Shown: positions 8,083 to 19,001, counted from the stretch's first letter. The stretch is DNA of 64,000 bases from Myxococcales bacterium (GCA_016709545.1 JADJMO010000022.1:103639-167638); one strand, 5' to 3'. Notes: a model not told the origin generated them from the sequence alone. Program-made: numbers and translations.

Positions 8083-8456
8083 GACACGCACCGCCCTTCG
8101 ACGAGCTCCGGGGGATCGAGGGGGCCGACCACGGGGGGGTACTTGTACTTCTTGTGGTTGCCGGGCTGACAGACCTGGCCCCCCGCGCTCGTCTCGCCCT
8201 TCTTGCAGACCCGGGGGGCCGCGTTGGGGTTCGTGTTCCACGAGCACCGACACGGGCCGACCCCGGCGGTCGGGTCGTCGGCCGGGGTGTCCACCGTGGC
8301 GACGGTGGTGGTGGTCGCGCTCGCCGACGACGCCGACGCGCTCGACGCGGTGGGTACGGCGGGCTCGGGCTGGCCGCCGCCGCACGCCACCGCGATCGCC
8401 GCGCCGCTCCCGGGGAGCGCCAGGCCGCGCAAGAAACGGAGAATCCGCGCATCCAT
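8079..8456 (-). CDS. Small lipoprotein, GPCRCSW-motif family, copy 1
   Basis: A 125-residue protein. Lipoprotein signal with Cys in AVACGGG, a Ser/Ala/Thr linker, then the same C-terminal domain as its neighbour: TAGVGPCRCSWNTN, APRVCKKGE and GQVCQPGNHKKYKYPP. The two domains align over about 55 residues with identical Cys spacing, while the linkers differ. This suggests an old tandem duplication. No function can be assigned. Confidence 0.72.
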   Translation of the reverse strand: MDARILRFLRGLALPGSGAAIAVACGGGQPEPAVPTASSASASSASATTTTVATVDTPADDPTAGVGPCRCSWNTNPNAAPRVCKKGETSAGGQVCQPGNHKKYKYPPVVGPLDPPELVEGRCVS

Positions 8457-8511
8457 TCACCGGGAGGATACCCGATCGCGCCGCGAGCGGCAGCGCGTCG
8501 GCGAACCGGTC

Positions 8512-9042
8512 TCAGGCGGCGAGGCGCGGCGTGACCTCGGTGTCGCCCAGCAACGCGGCGAGCTGCTTGCGCGCGCGGTGGAGGCGCGACATGACCGTGC
8601 CGATGGGGACGCCGATCGCGTCGGCGGCGTCACGGTAGCTCTGCTCCTGCACGTCCACGCGGAGCAGCACCTCGCGGAAGCTCGCAGGGAGGCTGTCGAG
8701 GGCGCCCTTCACCCGCGGAGACAGGGCGCTCGTCGCGTCGGGCGTCGCGTGCTCGGGGGCGGTCCACGCGCAGGGATCGACGGTGAGCACGCGGATGGCA
8801 TCGCGCTCGCGGCGGCGGCGGCGGTAGCCGGTGACGAACACCGAGAAGACGATGGTCTGGGCCCACGAGCGCAGGCTGGTGCCCGGCACGAACTGCTCGC
8901 GGAAGCGGAGCGCGCGCTCGATCGAGTCCTGCACCAGATCGTCGGCGGCGGCCTCGTCACGCGTCAGGCGGAGCGCTCGGGCACGGAGGTCCGGGCGGAG
9001 CGAGAGCAGCTGGTGCGCGAACAGGTCCTTGGCGATCGACAT
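8512..9042 (-). CDS. ECF-family RNA polymerase sigma factor
   Basis: A 176-residue sigma-70 family protein with only regions 2 and 4, the ECF layout. Region 2 is seen in DEAAADDLVQDSIERALRF and the following SLRSWAQTIVFSVF. Region 4 is the helix-turn-helix YRDAADAIGVPIGTVMSRLH. The start at 9042 has GGAG about 6 bases upstream. No anti-sigma factor is encoded on either side, so its trigger is unknown. The 275-bp gap upstream, shared with the divergent TPR gene, shows no promoter I would call with confidence. Confidence 0.92.
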   Translation of the reverse strand: MSIAKDLFAHQLLSLRPDLRARALRLTRDEAAADDLVQDSIERALRFREQFVPGTSLRSWAQTIVFSVFVTGYRRRRRERDAIRVLTVDPCAWTAPEHATPDATSALSPRVKGALDSLPASFREVLLRVDVQEQSYRDAADAIGVPIGTVMSRLHRARKQLAALLGDTEVTPRLAA

Positions 9043-9317
9043 GACGGGCTCCTTGGGACGCACGTCCCCCTGCGCGACGCGGACGACGGTCCGGCCGCAT
9101 GCGAAATGCGGTGCTCTCTCCGCGAGGTCCGCGGTGGCGATGGACTCCTGAGCAAGGCCCGCGCCACGAGGACGAACACGCGATTTGGGCCGAGAAACCC
9201 GGGGTGTGTCCGCGGAGGTGCTGCCAGTCTGACACGGACCTGCGGCTCCTACGCCAACGAGGCCGCCGGTCGGGTCTCCGCTTGCCCAGGACGGTTTCGT
9301 GCCGTAGAGCCAAGGGG

Positions 9318-10010
9318 ATGGCCAAGCGGCAGAAGCCTGGGACGGAGGGCGACGGCACGTCGCCGAAGTCCGTGGGAGCCAAGGAGCTCCCCTCGCTGCG
9401 GGCGACGATCGAGCGGGCGCTCGCGCGGGACGAGCCACCGGACGATCTCCTCCCCATGCTGGAGCGGCTGCGGCGCATGGCGATCGAGGGCAGCGACGAT
9501 CGTCGCTTCGCCGACCGGCGCATCGCGGAGCTCCTGCTCGAGACCGAGCCGTGGCGCGCGGCGCTGCACATCCGGAGGCTCGTCCGCGAGCTCCCCGACG
9601 ACGACGCGCACTGGGCCCTCATGGGCCTCGCGCAGGCGCTCCTCGGCAACCACAAGTTCGCGGCGCAGTCGTACCGGCGCGCGCTCGCGCTCGATCCGGG
9701 CAACCCCTGGTACGCGCACAACCTCGGGCACATCCTCGACGTGGGCCTCGACCGCGCGCGCGACGGATTGCCGTGGCTCGAGCGCGCCCACAAGCGCATT
9801 CCCGATTCGACCCCCGTCACGTGCTCGGTCGCGCACGCGCTGTTCCGGCTGTCGCGGCTCGACGAGGCGCGCGCGGTCCTCGCGCCGCTCCTTCGCAAGA
9901 ACGCGCACGATCCCGACGTCTGGGCCATCGCGCGTCAACTCGACCGCGCCGAGGCGGCCACGGCGCCCGCCCGCCGAAAAGCCAGAGCCAAGCGCCGCAC
10001 CCCGAGCTGA
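9318..10010 (+). CDS. TPR-repeat protein
   Basis: A 230-residue soluble protein with a charged N-terminus and Lys/Arg-rich tail (ARRKARAKRRTPS). The middle contains TPR-type helix pairs: WALMGLAQALLGNHKFAAQS with YRRALALDPGNPWYAHNLGH, then a further pair to FRLSRLDEARAVLAPLLRK. No signal peptide. ATG 9318 follows an AAGGGG ribosome site. It is probably a protein-interaction adaptor, divergent from the sigma gene. Confidence 0.7.
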   Translation: MAKRQKPGTEGDGTSPKSVGAKELPSLRATIERALARDEPPDDLLPMLERLRRMAIEGSDDRRFADRRIAELLLETEPWRAALHIRRLVRELPDDDAHWALMGLAQALLGNHKFAAQSYRRALALDPGNPWYAHNLGHILDVGLDRARDGLPWLERAHKRIPDSTPVTCSVAHALFRLSRLDEARAVLAPLLRKNAHDPDVWAIARQLDRAEAATAPARRKARAKRRTPS

Positions 10011-10123
10011 CGCACGCACCAGCGAGCATCGGGAGCGCCGTCGGTCGGCCGATCGCGCAAACAAAACCAAACTTCGGGGCTGAGCCTCTCCGGGGGCGCT
10101 GGCATCGTCTATGGTCAGCGCCC

Positions 10124-11494
10124 ATGTCTCGTCGGTCCGTGGTCTGTGTCGGCCTCCTCACCTCGTTCGTCGGGGCTGCGTCGATCACGCGCAAGGGTGG
10201 TGCCCAGCCCGCTGTCGTCGCGCCCGTCGTGAGCACCTCCGCCAAGGTCAACGAGGACCCCGCTCCGCCGATCCCCAAGCCGGGTCGCTCGGTCGGGTCG
10301 TTCAAGGAGCTCTGGTCGCTCCTGCCGAAGAACGCGAGCGATCTCCGCATCGCGCTCGCCGAGGTGGAGCGCGCCGAGGCCGCCACGCGCATCGCGCAGG
10401 GCGCGGTGCTCCCGCAGGCCAACGCGAGCCTCGGGTTCACCTGGAGCCCCGCGAGCGCGTTCGGGGCGGGCGGCACCACCTTCGGCGGCCTCAACGCGAA
10501 CGCGCAGCTGTCGGTCACCGCCACGCTGGTCAACCTGCGCGCGTTCCACAACATCGGCACGGTGAAGGTGGGCGAGGAGATCACCGCGCTCGGCGTGCTC
10601 GAGGTGCGCCGCAAGCTCGGCCTCTCGCTGGCGCGAGCGGTCGCGTCGATCGTCGCGGCCCAGCGCCTCGCCGAGGGCAATCGCGAGTCGCTCGAGCTGT
10701 CGCGACAGCGCCTCGGGCTCACCCGCAAGCGCCTCGCGGCGGGCGTGGGCGACGCGCGCGATCTCGTGCGGGCCCTGCAGGACGTCGCCGCCGCGCGGGC
10801 CTCGGTCGCGCCCAACGACGAGTCGCTCCTGCAGGCGCAGGAGGGCCTCGGGGTCGTGGTCGGTACGACCGATGCCATCGGCGTCACCACCGACCTCGAC
10901 GGGCTCGAGGGACAGCTCGTCGGCTTCTGCGGGAAGGGTTCCGGCAAGCCGCGCACCGACATCCAGATCGCCAAGAAGCAGATCCTCGTCGCCGAGCGCA
11001 ACGTCGACGACATCACGCTCAAGTTCATGCCGAACCTGACCGCGGGGTTGAGCGCCGGCGTCTCGGGCCGCGCCTTCGATGGCCCGTGGAACACGCCCCT
11101 CAACCTCTCGCTCACCCTGAGCATCCCGCTCTACGACGGCGGCATCCGCTACGCCGAGAAGCGCGATCGCATCGCGCTCGTCGAGGAGGCCAAGGCCCGC
11201 GCGGTCGCGGTCGAGCTCGCGGCCCGCATCGAGCAGGCCCAGGCCAAGCGCGCGCTCGGCGTCGCGGTCGCGGCGCAGACGTCGGCCAAGGAGGCGCGCG
11301 ACCTCGCGGCCGAGGCGCTCCGGCTGGCCCAGCTCGCCTACGAGGGCGGGGTCGGCACCAACTTCGATCTCATCGACGCCGGGCGGCTCCTCCGCCAGAG
11401 CGAGACCACCCTCGTGCTCCGCGACTTCGACGTGGCGCGCGCCCGCCTCGTGCTGCCGTTCCTCGACGGAGCCTGCGACGGCCTCGAGAAGTAG
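10124..11494 (+). CDS. TolC-family outer membrane efflux protein
   Basis: A 456-residue exported protein. After the N-terminal signal come two similar halves of long amphipathic helices with short strand segments: ASLGFTWSPASAFGAGG and LTAGLSAGVSGRAF, the latter followed by LNLSLTLSIPLYDGGIRYAE. The LSIPLYDGG strand followed by a helix is a hallmark of the TolC/OprM fold. It forms a trimeric channel through the outer membrane for a pump or type I exporter. No inner-membrane or adaptor partner is encoded next to it, so it may serve a pump located elsewhere. Confidence 0.85.
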   Translation: MSRRSVVCVGLLTSFVGAASITRKGGAQPAVVAPVVSTSAKVNEDPAPPIPKPGRSVGSFKELWSLLPKNASDLRIALAEVERAEAATRIAQGAVLPQANASLGFTWSPASAFGAGGTTFGGLNANAQLSVTATLVNLRAFHNIGTVKVGEEITALGVLEVRRKLGLSLARAVASIVAAQRLAEGNRESLELSRQRLGLTRKRLAAGVGDARDLVRALQDVAAARASVAPNDESLLQAQEGLGVVVGTTDAIGVTTDLDGLEGQLVGFCGKGSGKPRTDIQIAKKQILVAERNVDDITLKFMPNLTAGLSAGVSGRAFDGPWNTPLNLSLTLSIPLYDGGIRYAEKRDRIALVEEAKARAVAVELAARIEQAQAKRALGVAVAAQTSAKEARDLAAEALRLAQLAYEGGVGTNFDLIDAGRLLRQSETTLVLRDFDVARARLVLPFLDGACDGLEK

Positions 11495-11568
11495 CGCGTG
11501 GGAGCGGGGCCTGCGGGCGGCAGACCTCCCTCGTGGCGCCGGGCGCGCCCACCCTCTATCGTGGAGCC

Positions 11569-12075
11569 ATGGCCGTGACGCGCTCGCTGTTCCTCGCCCT
11601 GTCGATGACCGTTGCAGGGTTCGCCCTGTCGCTCGGCGCCTGCAAGAACGAGCCGCCGCCCAAGTCGGCCGATCCGATGGGCTCGAACACCTCGGCGGCC
11701 TCCGTCGGCACCACCATGACCCCGTGCACCGACGCGCCGCTGAACCCGACCGACGCGATGGCCAAGGAGCCCGGCGTGATCAACGCCTGCCTCACTTCGG
11801 CGGCCAAGGGTGGCGTCGCCGCGCCGTGTGGCAACGCCAAGATCGCCCTCGAGGTGGGCAAGGACGGCAAGGTGATCCGCGCCGACGTCGCCGACTCCTC
11901 CCTTCCGCCTGCGGTCACCGACTGCATCAAGGCGCGCCTCGCGGCCATGCAGTACGCTTGCCCGAAGGAGGGCTCGGCCACCTACACCGTGCCGATCGGG
12001 TTGCCGCTCGGCGGCGCGGGCGGCGCGTGTCCTGGGCTCCCGGGCGTGCCGGGGGTGGCCTCGGGCACGCCTTGA
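11569..12075 (+). CDS. Lipoprotein with AgmX/TonB-like C-terminal domain
   Basis: A 168-residue protein with signal and lipobox LSLGACKN, then a domain with KIALEVGKDGKVIRADVADS and paired Cys. The pattern (strand, G-K/D-G-K-V, Cys, aromatic-Pro end) recalls the short C-terminal domain found in AgmX/PglI and TonB-like proteins of myxobacteria. That is a resemblance, not a firm assignment. The downstream tilS gene starts inside its stop codon. Confidence 0.6.
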   Translation: MAVTRSLFLALSMTVAGFALSLGACKNEPPPKSADPMGSNTSAASVGTTMTPCTDAPLNPTDAMAKEPGVINACLTSAAKGGVAAPCGNAKIALEVGKDGKVIRADVADSSLPPAVTDCIKARLAAMQYACPKEGSATYTVPIGLPLGGAGGACPGLPGVPGVASGTP

Positions 12076-12998
12076 GTCGACCCTCGCTCGCGACGCGGGC
12101 GCGGGCCGTGCTCGACGAGGCGGAGGTCGCGTCGGGCGCGCGGGTGCTCGTCGCGTGCTCGGGGGGGTCCGACTCACAGGTCCTGCTCGACGTGCTCGCG
12201 CACGTGGCGAAGGCCGGGCGCATCACACTGCTCGCGTGCGGCGTGGACCACGGCCTCCGCGCCGAGGCGGCGGAGGAGCTCGCGCTCGCGGCGGCGCTGG
12301 CGGAGGCGCGCGGCGTCCCGTTCCGCAGCGTCCGGGTCGCCGTCGAGAAGGGGAGCAACCTGCAGGCGCGGGCGCGGGCAGCGCGCTGGGAGTCGCTGCT
12401 CTCGGTCGCCGACGAGCTCTCCTGCCCGTTCGTGGCCACCGCCCACCACCTCGACGATCGCGCGGAGACGGTGCTGCTGCGGCTCCTGCGCGGGGCGCCG
12501 CTCGCTGGCCTCGCGGTGCTGCCCCCACGGGAGGGACGGCGGCTCCGACCGCTGGTCCGCTGTCGAAAGGCCGAACTGGTCCGTCACGCAGAGCGACGCG
12601 GGCTCGCTTCGGCCAGGGATCCGTCCAACGAGGATCCTCGATTCGTCCGCGTGCAGATCCGGACCGAGGTGCTGCCGCTCCTCTCGCGCCTGGACCCACG
12701 GGTCGTCGAGCACCTCGGCGCCCTGGCCGATCGGGCAGGGGACGGCCGCGATCGGGACGAAGCCCGCCTGTTCGCCGACGTTCGCCGCGAAACGGGTGTT
12801 TCTCCCTCCGCGCGGGCGATCGCGCAGCTCCTCTCCGGGGACGAGGTGCTCCTACCGGGCGGCCGCGTCGCTCTCCTACCGGAACCTCTCGGGCGGGTCG
12901 CCATCAGAGAACAGAATGCCAGCGATCCCTCGCGACCGACCGCCTCTCGGAAGGCCTCCCAAGGCTTTGCCGAACCGAGGTCGCGTGCTAGGTCCTAG
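12072..12998 (+). CDS. tilS: tRNA(Ile)-lysidine synthase
   Basis: A 308-residue PP-loop ATPase that attaches lysine to C34 of tRNA-Ile(CAU), allowing it to read AUA codons. The PP-loop SGGSDS is at 30-35, followed by GVDHGLR and ATAHHLDDRAETVLLRLLRG, all standard TilS motifs. The C-terminal tRNA-binding domain of longer TilS forms is much reduced. The best start is TTG 12072, which overlaps the preceding TGA (TTGA). A GTG at 12108 would remove a few N-terminal residues. It lies just upstream of ftsH, as in many bacteria. Confidence 0.9.
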   Translation: MSRPSLATRARAVLDEAEVASGARVLVACSGGSDSQVLLDVLAHVAKAGRITLLACGVDHGLRAEAAEELALAAALAEARGVPFRSVRVAVEKGSNLQARARAARWESLLSVADELSCPFVATAHHLDDRAETVLLRLLRGAPLAGLAVLPPREGRRLRPLVRCRKAELVRHAERRGLASARDPSNEDPRFVRVQIRTEVLPLLSRLDPRVVEHLGALADRAGDGRDRDEARLFADVRRETGVSPSARAIAQLLSGDEVLLPGGRVALLPEPLGRVAIREQNASDPSRPTASRKASQGFAEPRSRARS

Positions 12999-13106
12999 AA
13001 TGACGGACGAGGGGATCGTGGTTAGAACTCCAAGGATCGTCGGTGTCGCCGCCACTGGTAACGCGTTCGTGGTGGGTCGCCTGCCCTGTCGTCTGCTGAG
13101 GGAGCC

Positions 13107-15074
<1,968 letters not shown>

Positions 15075-15130
15075 GGGCGCCCTCGGGCGGCTGAGCGAGC
15101 CCGGTTCTCCCGGGCTGGATGCAGCGAATC

Positions 15131-15152
15131 GGCCACCTCGAGAGAGGCGGCC
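15131..15152 (+). terminator. Hairpin plus T run after ftsH
   Basis: GGCCACCTC and GAGGCGGCC pair (one mismatch) around a GAGA loop, with TTTT about 9 bases downstream. Another perfect stem, AGCCCGG-TTCTC-CCGGGCT, lies just upstream at 15098-15116. They sit in the 160-base gap between ftsH and the YebC-type gene and could end ftsH transcription. Confidence 0.45.
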
Positions 15153-15234
15153 GGTTCTGCTTTTGGGGACGAGCGCTGCGTCATGCGCAGGGGGCCTGGA
15201 AAACCATGCGGTGGCCGACTACGGTTCCGGCGCC

Positions 15235-15987
15235 ATGTCCGGACACTCCAAATGGGCGACGATCAAGCACAAGAAGGCTGCCACGGACGCGAAGCGCGGC
15301 CGGATGTGGACCAAGGTCATCAAGGAGATCCAGGTCGCCGCGCGCATGGGGGGTGGAGACATCAACGCGAACCCGCGCTTGCGTAAGGCGGTCAACACCG
15401 CCAAGGCGGCCGCGATGAACGCGGACAACATCACCCGCGCGATCAAGCGCGGCACCGGTGAGCTCGAGGGCAGCTCGTACGAAGAGGCCACCTACGAGGG
15501 CACCGGCTCGGGCGGCACGCTCTTCATCGTCGAGGCGCTCACCGACAACAAGAACCGCACCGTCGCCGAGCTCCGCAAGATCTTCGAGAAGGCGGCCGGC
15601 ACGCTCGGCTCCTCGGGCACCGCGGGCTGGGCGTTCGATCGCCGCGGCCTCATCACCATCCCGCGCGCCGCGGCCGACGAGGACAAGCTCCTCGACATCG
15701 CGGTCGGCGCCGGCGCCGACGACTACACCGACCAGGGCGACACCTGGCTCATCACGACCCCGGCCGACCAGCTCGACGCGGTGGCCAAGGCGCTCGAAGC
15801 CGCCTCGATCACCCTCACCGAGCAGAAGCTCGGCTGGATCCCGAAGAACAAGAAGGACGTGGTCGGGCGCGACGCCGAGATGTGCATGCGCCTCGCCGAC
15901 AACCTCGACGACCACGACGACGTGCAGAACGTCTACGCCGACTTCGACATCAGCGACGAAGAAGCCGCCAAGCTCGAAGGCGCCTGA
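15235..15987 (+). CDS. YebC/PmpR family DNA-binding regulatory protein
   Basis: A 250-residue protein that starts MSGHSKWATIKHKKAATDAK, the family signature. It continues with IRAIKRGTG-like and EATYEGTGSGGTL segments and the usual acidic C-terminus DVQNVYADFDI. Family members are described as transcription regulators and, more recently, as translation factors acting at proline-rich stalls. Which role applies here cannot be told from sequence. ruvC lies about 1.6 kb downstream, a common neighbourhood for this family. Confidence 0.95.
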   Translation: MSGHSKWATIKHKKAATDAKRGRMWTKVIKEIQVAARMGGGDINANPRLRKAVNTAKAAAMNADNITRAIKRGTGELEGSSYEEATYEGTGSGGTLFIVEALTDNKNRTVAELRKIFEKAAGTLGSSGTAGWAFDRRGLITIPRAAADEDKLLDIAVGAGADDYTDQGDTWLITTPADQLDAVAKALEAASITLTEQKLGWIPKNKKDVVGRDAEMCMRLADNLDDHDDVQNVYADFDISDEEAAKLEGA

Positions 15988-15988
15988 G

Positions 15989-16990
15989 TTGCGCGCGGCC
16001 GGCCTCTGCCTCCTGCTCGCGTCGCTCGGCGCGTGTCGCTCACGGAGCCAGGAGGCGGGTCCTTCGGGAGCGCCGGTCGTCGCTTCGTCGGCGGCGGCGA
16101 CGGTCGTGGGGGCACCGCCCTTCACGCCGCCCGCCGCGGCGCCTGCGCCGAGTGGCCAGGGTGACCTGAAGGGCCTCGGCGGCGCGCGTCCGGGCGTCGC
16201 GACCCACGTCGGCAAGGGGATCGATCCGACCAAGCCCGCGCCGCTCGTGCTCGCGTTGCACGGGTACGGCGGCACCGGCGGCGAGCAGCTCGCCTACTTC
16301 GGGCTCTCCGCGGTCTCCGACGAGGCGGGCTTCGTGGTGATCGCGCCCGATGGCACGCTCGACTCCACGGGCCGCCGCTTCTGGAACGCCACCGACACCT
16401 GCTGCGACTTCGAGGAGAAGAACGTCGACGACGTGGGCTACCTCGTGGGCCTCGTCGAGGAGGTCAAGAAGCGGCGCGCGATCGACCCCCGCCGCGTGTA
16501 CGTCGTCGGGCTCTCCAACGGCGGCTCGATGGCGATGCGCCTCGCGTGCGACGCCTCGACCACCTTCGCGGCGGCCATCAGCCAGGCGGGGCTGTTCTTC
16601 TCCGACCCGGGCCGCTGCGTGCCCAAGGAGCCGGTCTCGTTCCGCCACCTGCACGGCACCGCCGACAAGCTGGTGCCCTACGAGGGTGGCCCCATCGGCG
16701 GCACGATCCACCCGAAGGCCAAGCCGCGCACGATCCTCTCGGCCAAGGCGCTCGTCGCCGCCTTCGCCAAGGTCGACGGCTGCCAGGCGCCGCTCGTCGA
16801 GCTGCCCGCGAAGATCGACCTCGACGTGACCCAGCCCGGCGCCGAGACCACCGTCGCGCGCCACGAGGGGTGCACCAAGGGCTCGGCCGTCGAGCTGTGG
16901 ACCATCGCCGGCGCGGGGCACGTGCCGATGGGGCTCGGCGCGATCGGCCGCGTGGTGTGGGACTTCTTCGCGGCGCACCCGAAACCCTGA
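15989..16990 (+). CDS. Exported polyhydroxybutyrate-depolymerase/feruloyl-esterase-like hydrolase
   Basis: A 333-residue alpha/beta hydrolase with lipoprotein signal LLLASLGAC and an Ala/Pro/Ser linker. The catalytic domain starts near residue 75. LALHGYGGTGG is the oxyanion-hole region. The nucleophile motif GLSNGGSMAMRLAC carries Ser. HLHGTADKLVPYEGG probably holds the Asp, and AGAGHVPMG holds the His. This pattern matches the LpqC/PHB-depolymerase esterase group; the substrate is unknown. TTG at 15989 directly follows the previous stop and gives the complete signal peptide. Confidence 0.82.
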   Translation: MRAAGLCLLLASLGACRSRSQEAGPSGAPVVASSAAATVVGAPPFTPPAAAPAPSGQGDLKGLGGARPGVATHVGKGIDPTKPAPLVLALHGYGGTGGEQLAYFGLSAVSDEAGFVVIAPDGTLDSTGRRFWNATDTCCDFEEKNVDDVGYLVGLVEEVKKRRAIDPRRVYVVGLSNGGSMAMRLACDASTTFAAAISQAGLFFSDPGRCVPKEPVSFRHLHGTADKLVPYEGGPIGGTIHPKAKPRTILSAKALVAAFAKVDGCQAPLVELPAKIDLDVTQPGAETTVARHEGCTKGSAVELWTIAGAGHVPMGLGAIGRVVWDFFAAHPKP

Positions 16991-17004
16991 TCCGCGGAGC
17001 CACG

Positions 17005-17565
17005 GTGCGGCAGCTCACCAACGTCGTGGGGTTCGACGACGCGCCGTTCCCCCACGCGCACCGCGGCGACGTGCGCCTCGTGGGCACGGTGTGCGCGCGC
17101 ACGCGGCTCGACGGCGTGCTCTCGGGGCGCGTGCGGCGCGACGGGGCCAACGCGGCGCGCGCCATGATCGCGATGGTGCAGGAGAGCCAGTTCGCCCACC
17201 ACGTCCGCGCGGTGCTGCTGCAGGGGATCGCGGTGGCGGGCTTCAACGTGGTCGACGTGCAGGCGCTCGCCGAGGGCCTCGGGGTGCCGGTGCTGGTCGT
17301 GATGCGCAAGCGGCCCGATCTGCCGGCGATCCGCGAGGCGATCGGCCGGGTCCCGGGCGGCGCGCGCAAGTGGTCGCTGATCGAGGCCGCGGGGCCGATC
17401 GAGCCGGTCGGCAAGGTGCTCGTGCAGCGCATCGGGCTCACGCTCGACGAGGCGCGCGCGCTGCTCGTCTCGACCACGCTGCACGGGAACCTCCCCGAAG
17501 CGCTGCGCCTCGCTCACCTCATCGCCGGCGGGGTCACGACCGGCGCGAGCCGCGGGCGCGCGTGA
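17005..17565 (+). CDS. DUF99 family protein
   Basis: A 186-residue protein with the DUF99 (UPF0215) motifs: GFDDAPF near the start, VRLVGTVCARTRLDGVLSG, VLLQGIAVAGFNVVD and GLGVPVLVVMRKRPD. The family has an RNase H-like fold related to endonuclease V; the Asp residues in GFDDAPF fit a metal site. The family is best known from archaea. GTG 17005 is used because it precedes the first conserved strand. It sits 31 bases upstream of ruvC, another RNase H-fold nuclease, which suggests a DNA repair role. Confidence 0.82.
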   Translation: MRQLTNVVGFDDAPFPHAHRGDVRLVGTVCARTRLDGVLSGRVRRDGANAARAMIAMVQESQFAHHVRAVLLQGIAVAGFNVVDVQALAEGLGVPVLVVMRKRPDLPAIREAIGRVPGGARKWSLIEAAGPIEPVGKVLVQRIGLTLDEARALLVSTTLHGNLPEALRLAHLIAGGVTTGASRGRA

Positions 17566-17596
17566 CGTCCTCGCCGCGCTGACCTACCGCGAGGCC

Positions 17597-18154
17597 ATGC
17601 GTGTCCTCGGCGTCGATCCTGGCACCCGCAACCTCGGGTGGGGCGTCGTCGACGTGCGGGGCACGGTGCTCACCCACGTCGCGCACGGGATCGTGCGTGC
17701 GGACGAGTCGCTCTCGCTCGCCGAGCGCCTGCTCGTGCTCGACGACGGCTTCCGCGCGGTGCTCGCGGCCCAGGCCCCCGAAGAGGTGGCCGTGGAGTCC
17801 CTGTTCTTCGGCAAGGACGCCACCGCCGCGGCCAAGCTCGGCCACGCGCGCGGCGTCATCCTGCTCGCCATCGGGCGCGCCGGGCTCGCCGTGCACGAGT
17901 ATGCGCCGGCCATGGTCAAGCGCGCCCTCGGCGGCTCGGGGCGCGCCGACAAGGCGCAGGTGGCGCTGATGGTCCGCGCGATGCTCCGCCTCGCCGAGCT
18001 CCCCCGCGCCGACGCGGCCGACGCGCTCGCCATCGCGATCGCCCACGTGCAGGCGGCTCCGCTGCGGAAGATCGCCGCGCTCCACGCGACGGCCCTCGCC
18101 GCCCGCCCGCCCACCCCGCGGGTCGCGGTCGCTCGCCCGCGCCGGACGCAGTGA
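17597..18154 (+). CDS. ruvC: Holliday junction resolvase RuvC
   Basis: A 185-residue endonuclease that cuts Holliday junctions symmetrically. The four metal-binding acids are at expected places: Asp7 in GVDPGT, Glu67 in VAVESLFFG, and Asp139 and Asp142 in RADAADALAIAIAH. The EYAPAMVKRALGGSGRADK segment is the junction-binding region. ruvA and ruvB do not follow; the next gene is a lipoprotein. Confidence 0.96.
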   Translation: MRVLGVDPGTRNLGWGVVDVRGTVLTHVAHGIVRADESLSLAERLLVLDDGFRAVLAAQAPEEVAVESLFFGKDATAAAKLGHARGVILLAIGRAGLAVHEYAPAMVKRALGGSGRADKAQVALMVRAMLRLAELPRADAADALAIAIAHVQAAPLRKIAALHATALAARPPTPRVAVARPRRTQ

Positions 18155-18177
18155 GCGTGGTAGGCTGCCTTCGCCTC

Positions 18178-18822
18178 ATGCGCGTGTTGCCGGTCGCCCT
18201 CGCCGCCTTCGGGTTCGCCCTCCTGGTGGTCCCCGCGTGCGCCTCGCGCGCGGTACCCGTCCACCTCGACCCCTCGCCGCGCGAGTTCGTCGCCTCGGAC
18301 TACGAGGCGATCCTCAAGCGCTGGACCCGCTCCGAGAAGCTCTACACGCTGCAAGGCGTCGACGACGCGCTCGCCTCCACGTCCACGTTCGAGTCGTGGG
18401 AGTTCCGCTGGGCCTACGTCATCCGTTACGCCGAGGACTACCGGCTCACCATCGAGCAGCGCAAGGAGCTGCTCACGGCCGCGCTCGACGACGCCAAGCA
18501 GTCCCACCAGTTCTACGTCACGCTGCACGGCAACAAGTACCAGGACGCCGACCTCCTCCGCCAGAACCCGGCGTGGGTCGCGCGGCTGGTCGACGACAAG
18601 GGGCACGTGAGCGCGCCCGAGAAGATCATCGCCATCCGCAAGCCGGGGCTCCTCGAGCGTACGTACTTCCCCTACACCAACGGCTGGCGACAGACCTTCC
18701 GTCTGCGCTTCCCAGCCAAGACCGAGAACGGGCCCAGCATTGCGGACGACGCCAACCTGGTCGTGCTCCGCTTCTCGGGGCCCCTCGGCAACCTCGAGCT
18801 GACCTGGGAGCGCGCGAAGTAG
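18178..18822 (+). CDS. Lipoprotein of unknown function
   Basis: A 214-residue protein with signal MRVLPVALAAFGFALLVVPA and Cys after it. The mature domain contains FESWEFRWAYVIRYAEDYRL, then FYVTLHGNKYQDADL, with a beta-rich C-terminus (VVLRFSGPLGNLELTWE). I do not recognise the family. The overall pattern looks like one compact periplasmic domain. Confidence 0.7.
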   Translation: MRVLPVALAAFGFALLVVPACASRAVPVHLDPSPREFVASDYEAILKRWTRSEKLYTLQGVDDALASTSTFESWEFRWAYVIRYAEDYRLTIEQRKELLTAALDDAKQSHQFYVTLHGNKYQDADLLRQNPAWVARLVDDKGHVSAPEKIIAIRKPGLLERTYFPYTNGWRQTFRLRFPAKTENGPSIADDANLVVLRFSGPLGNLELTWERAK

Positions 18823-18828
18823 CCGCGA

Positions 18829-18849
18829 GCGGCCGTCCGTGACGGCCGC
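18829..18849 (+). terminator. Perfect 9-bp hairpin after lipoprotein gene
   Basis: GCGGCCGTC-CGT-GACGGCCGC begins 7 bases after the stop codon at 18822. There is no T run after it, so it may be a weak or Rho-assisted terminator, or an mRNA end-protecting stem. Confidence 0.45.
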
Positions 18850-18916
18850 AAACAGAGCCAAATGGGCGCGTCTCGGGCCGCCTGAACGAGCAACCCCCAA
18901 CGCGCTGCGAACGGTG

Positions 18917-18947
18917 TAGTCTGCGGCCCCCGGCAGTACTCTGCCGG
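18917..18947 (+). promoter_or_regulatory. Possible -10 element and 5' UTR hairpin of the giant TPR gene
   Basis: TAGTCT at 18917-18922 could be a -10 box, though no good -35 match is seen. It is followed by a perfect stem CCGGCAG-TACT-CTGCCGG at 18930-18947, about 55 bases before the ATG at 19002. The placement suggests a structured leader, but this is inference. Confidence 0.3.
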
Positions 18948-19001
18948 CGCAGTGCATTCCGCTTAGTGGGCGCAGTCGGAGAACGCGTTTTCGGAGCCAC
19001 G

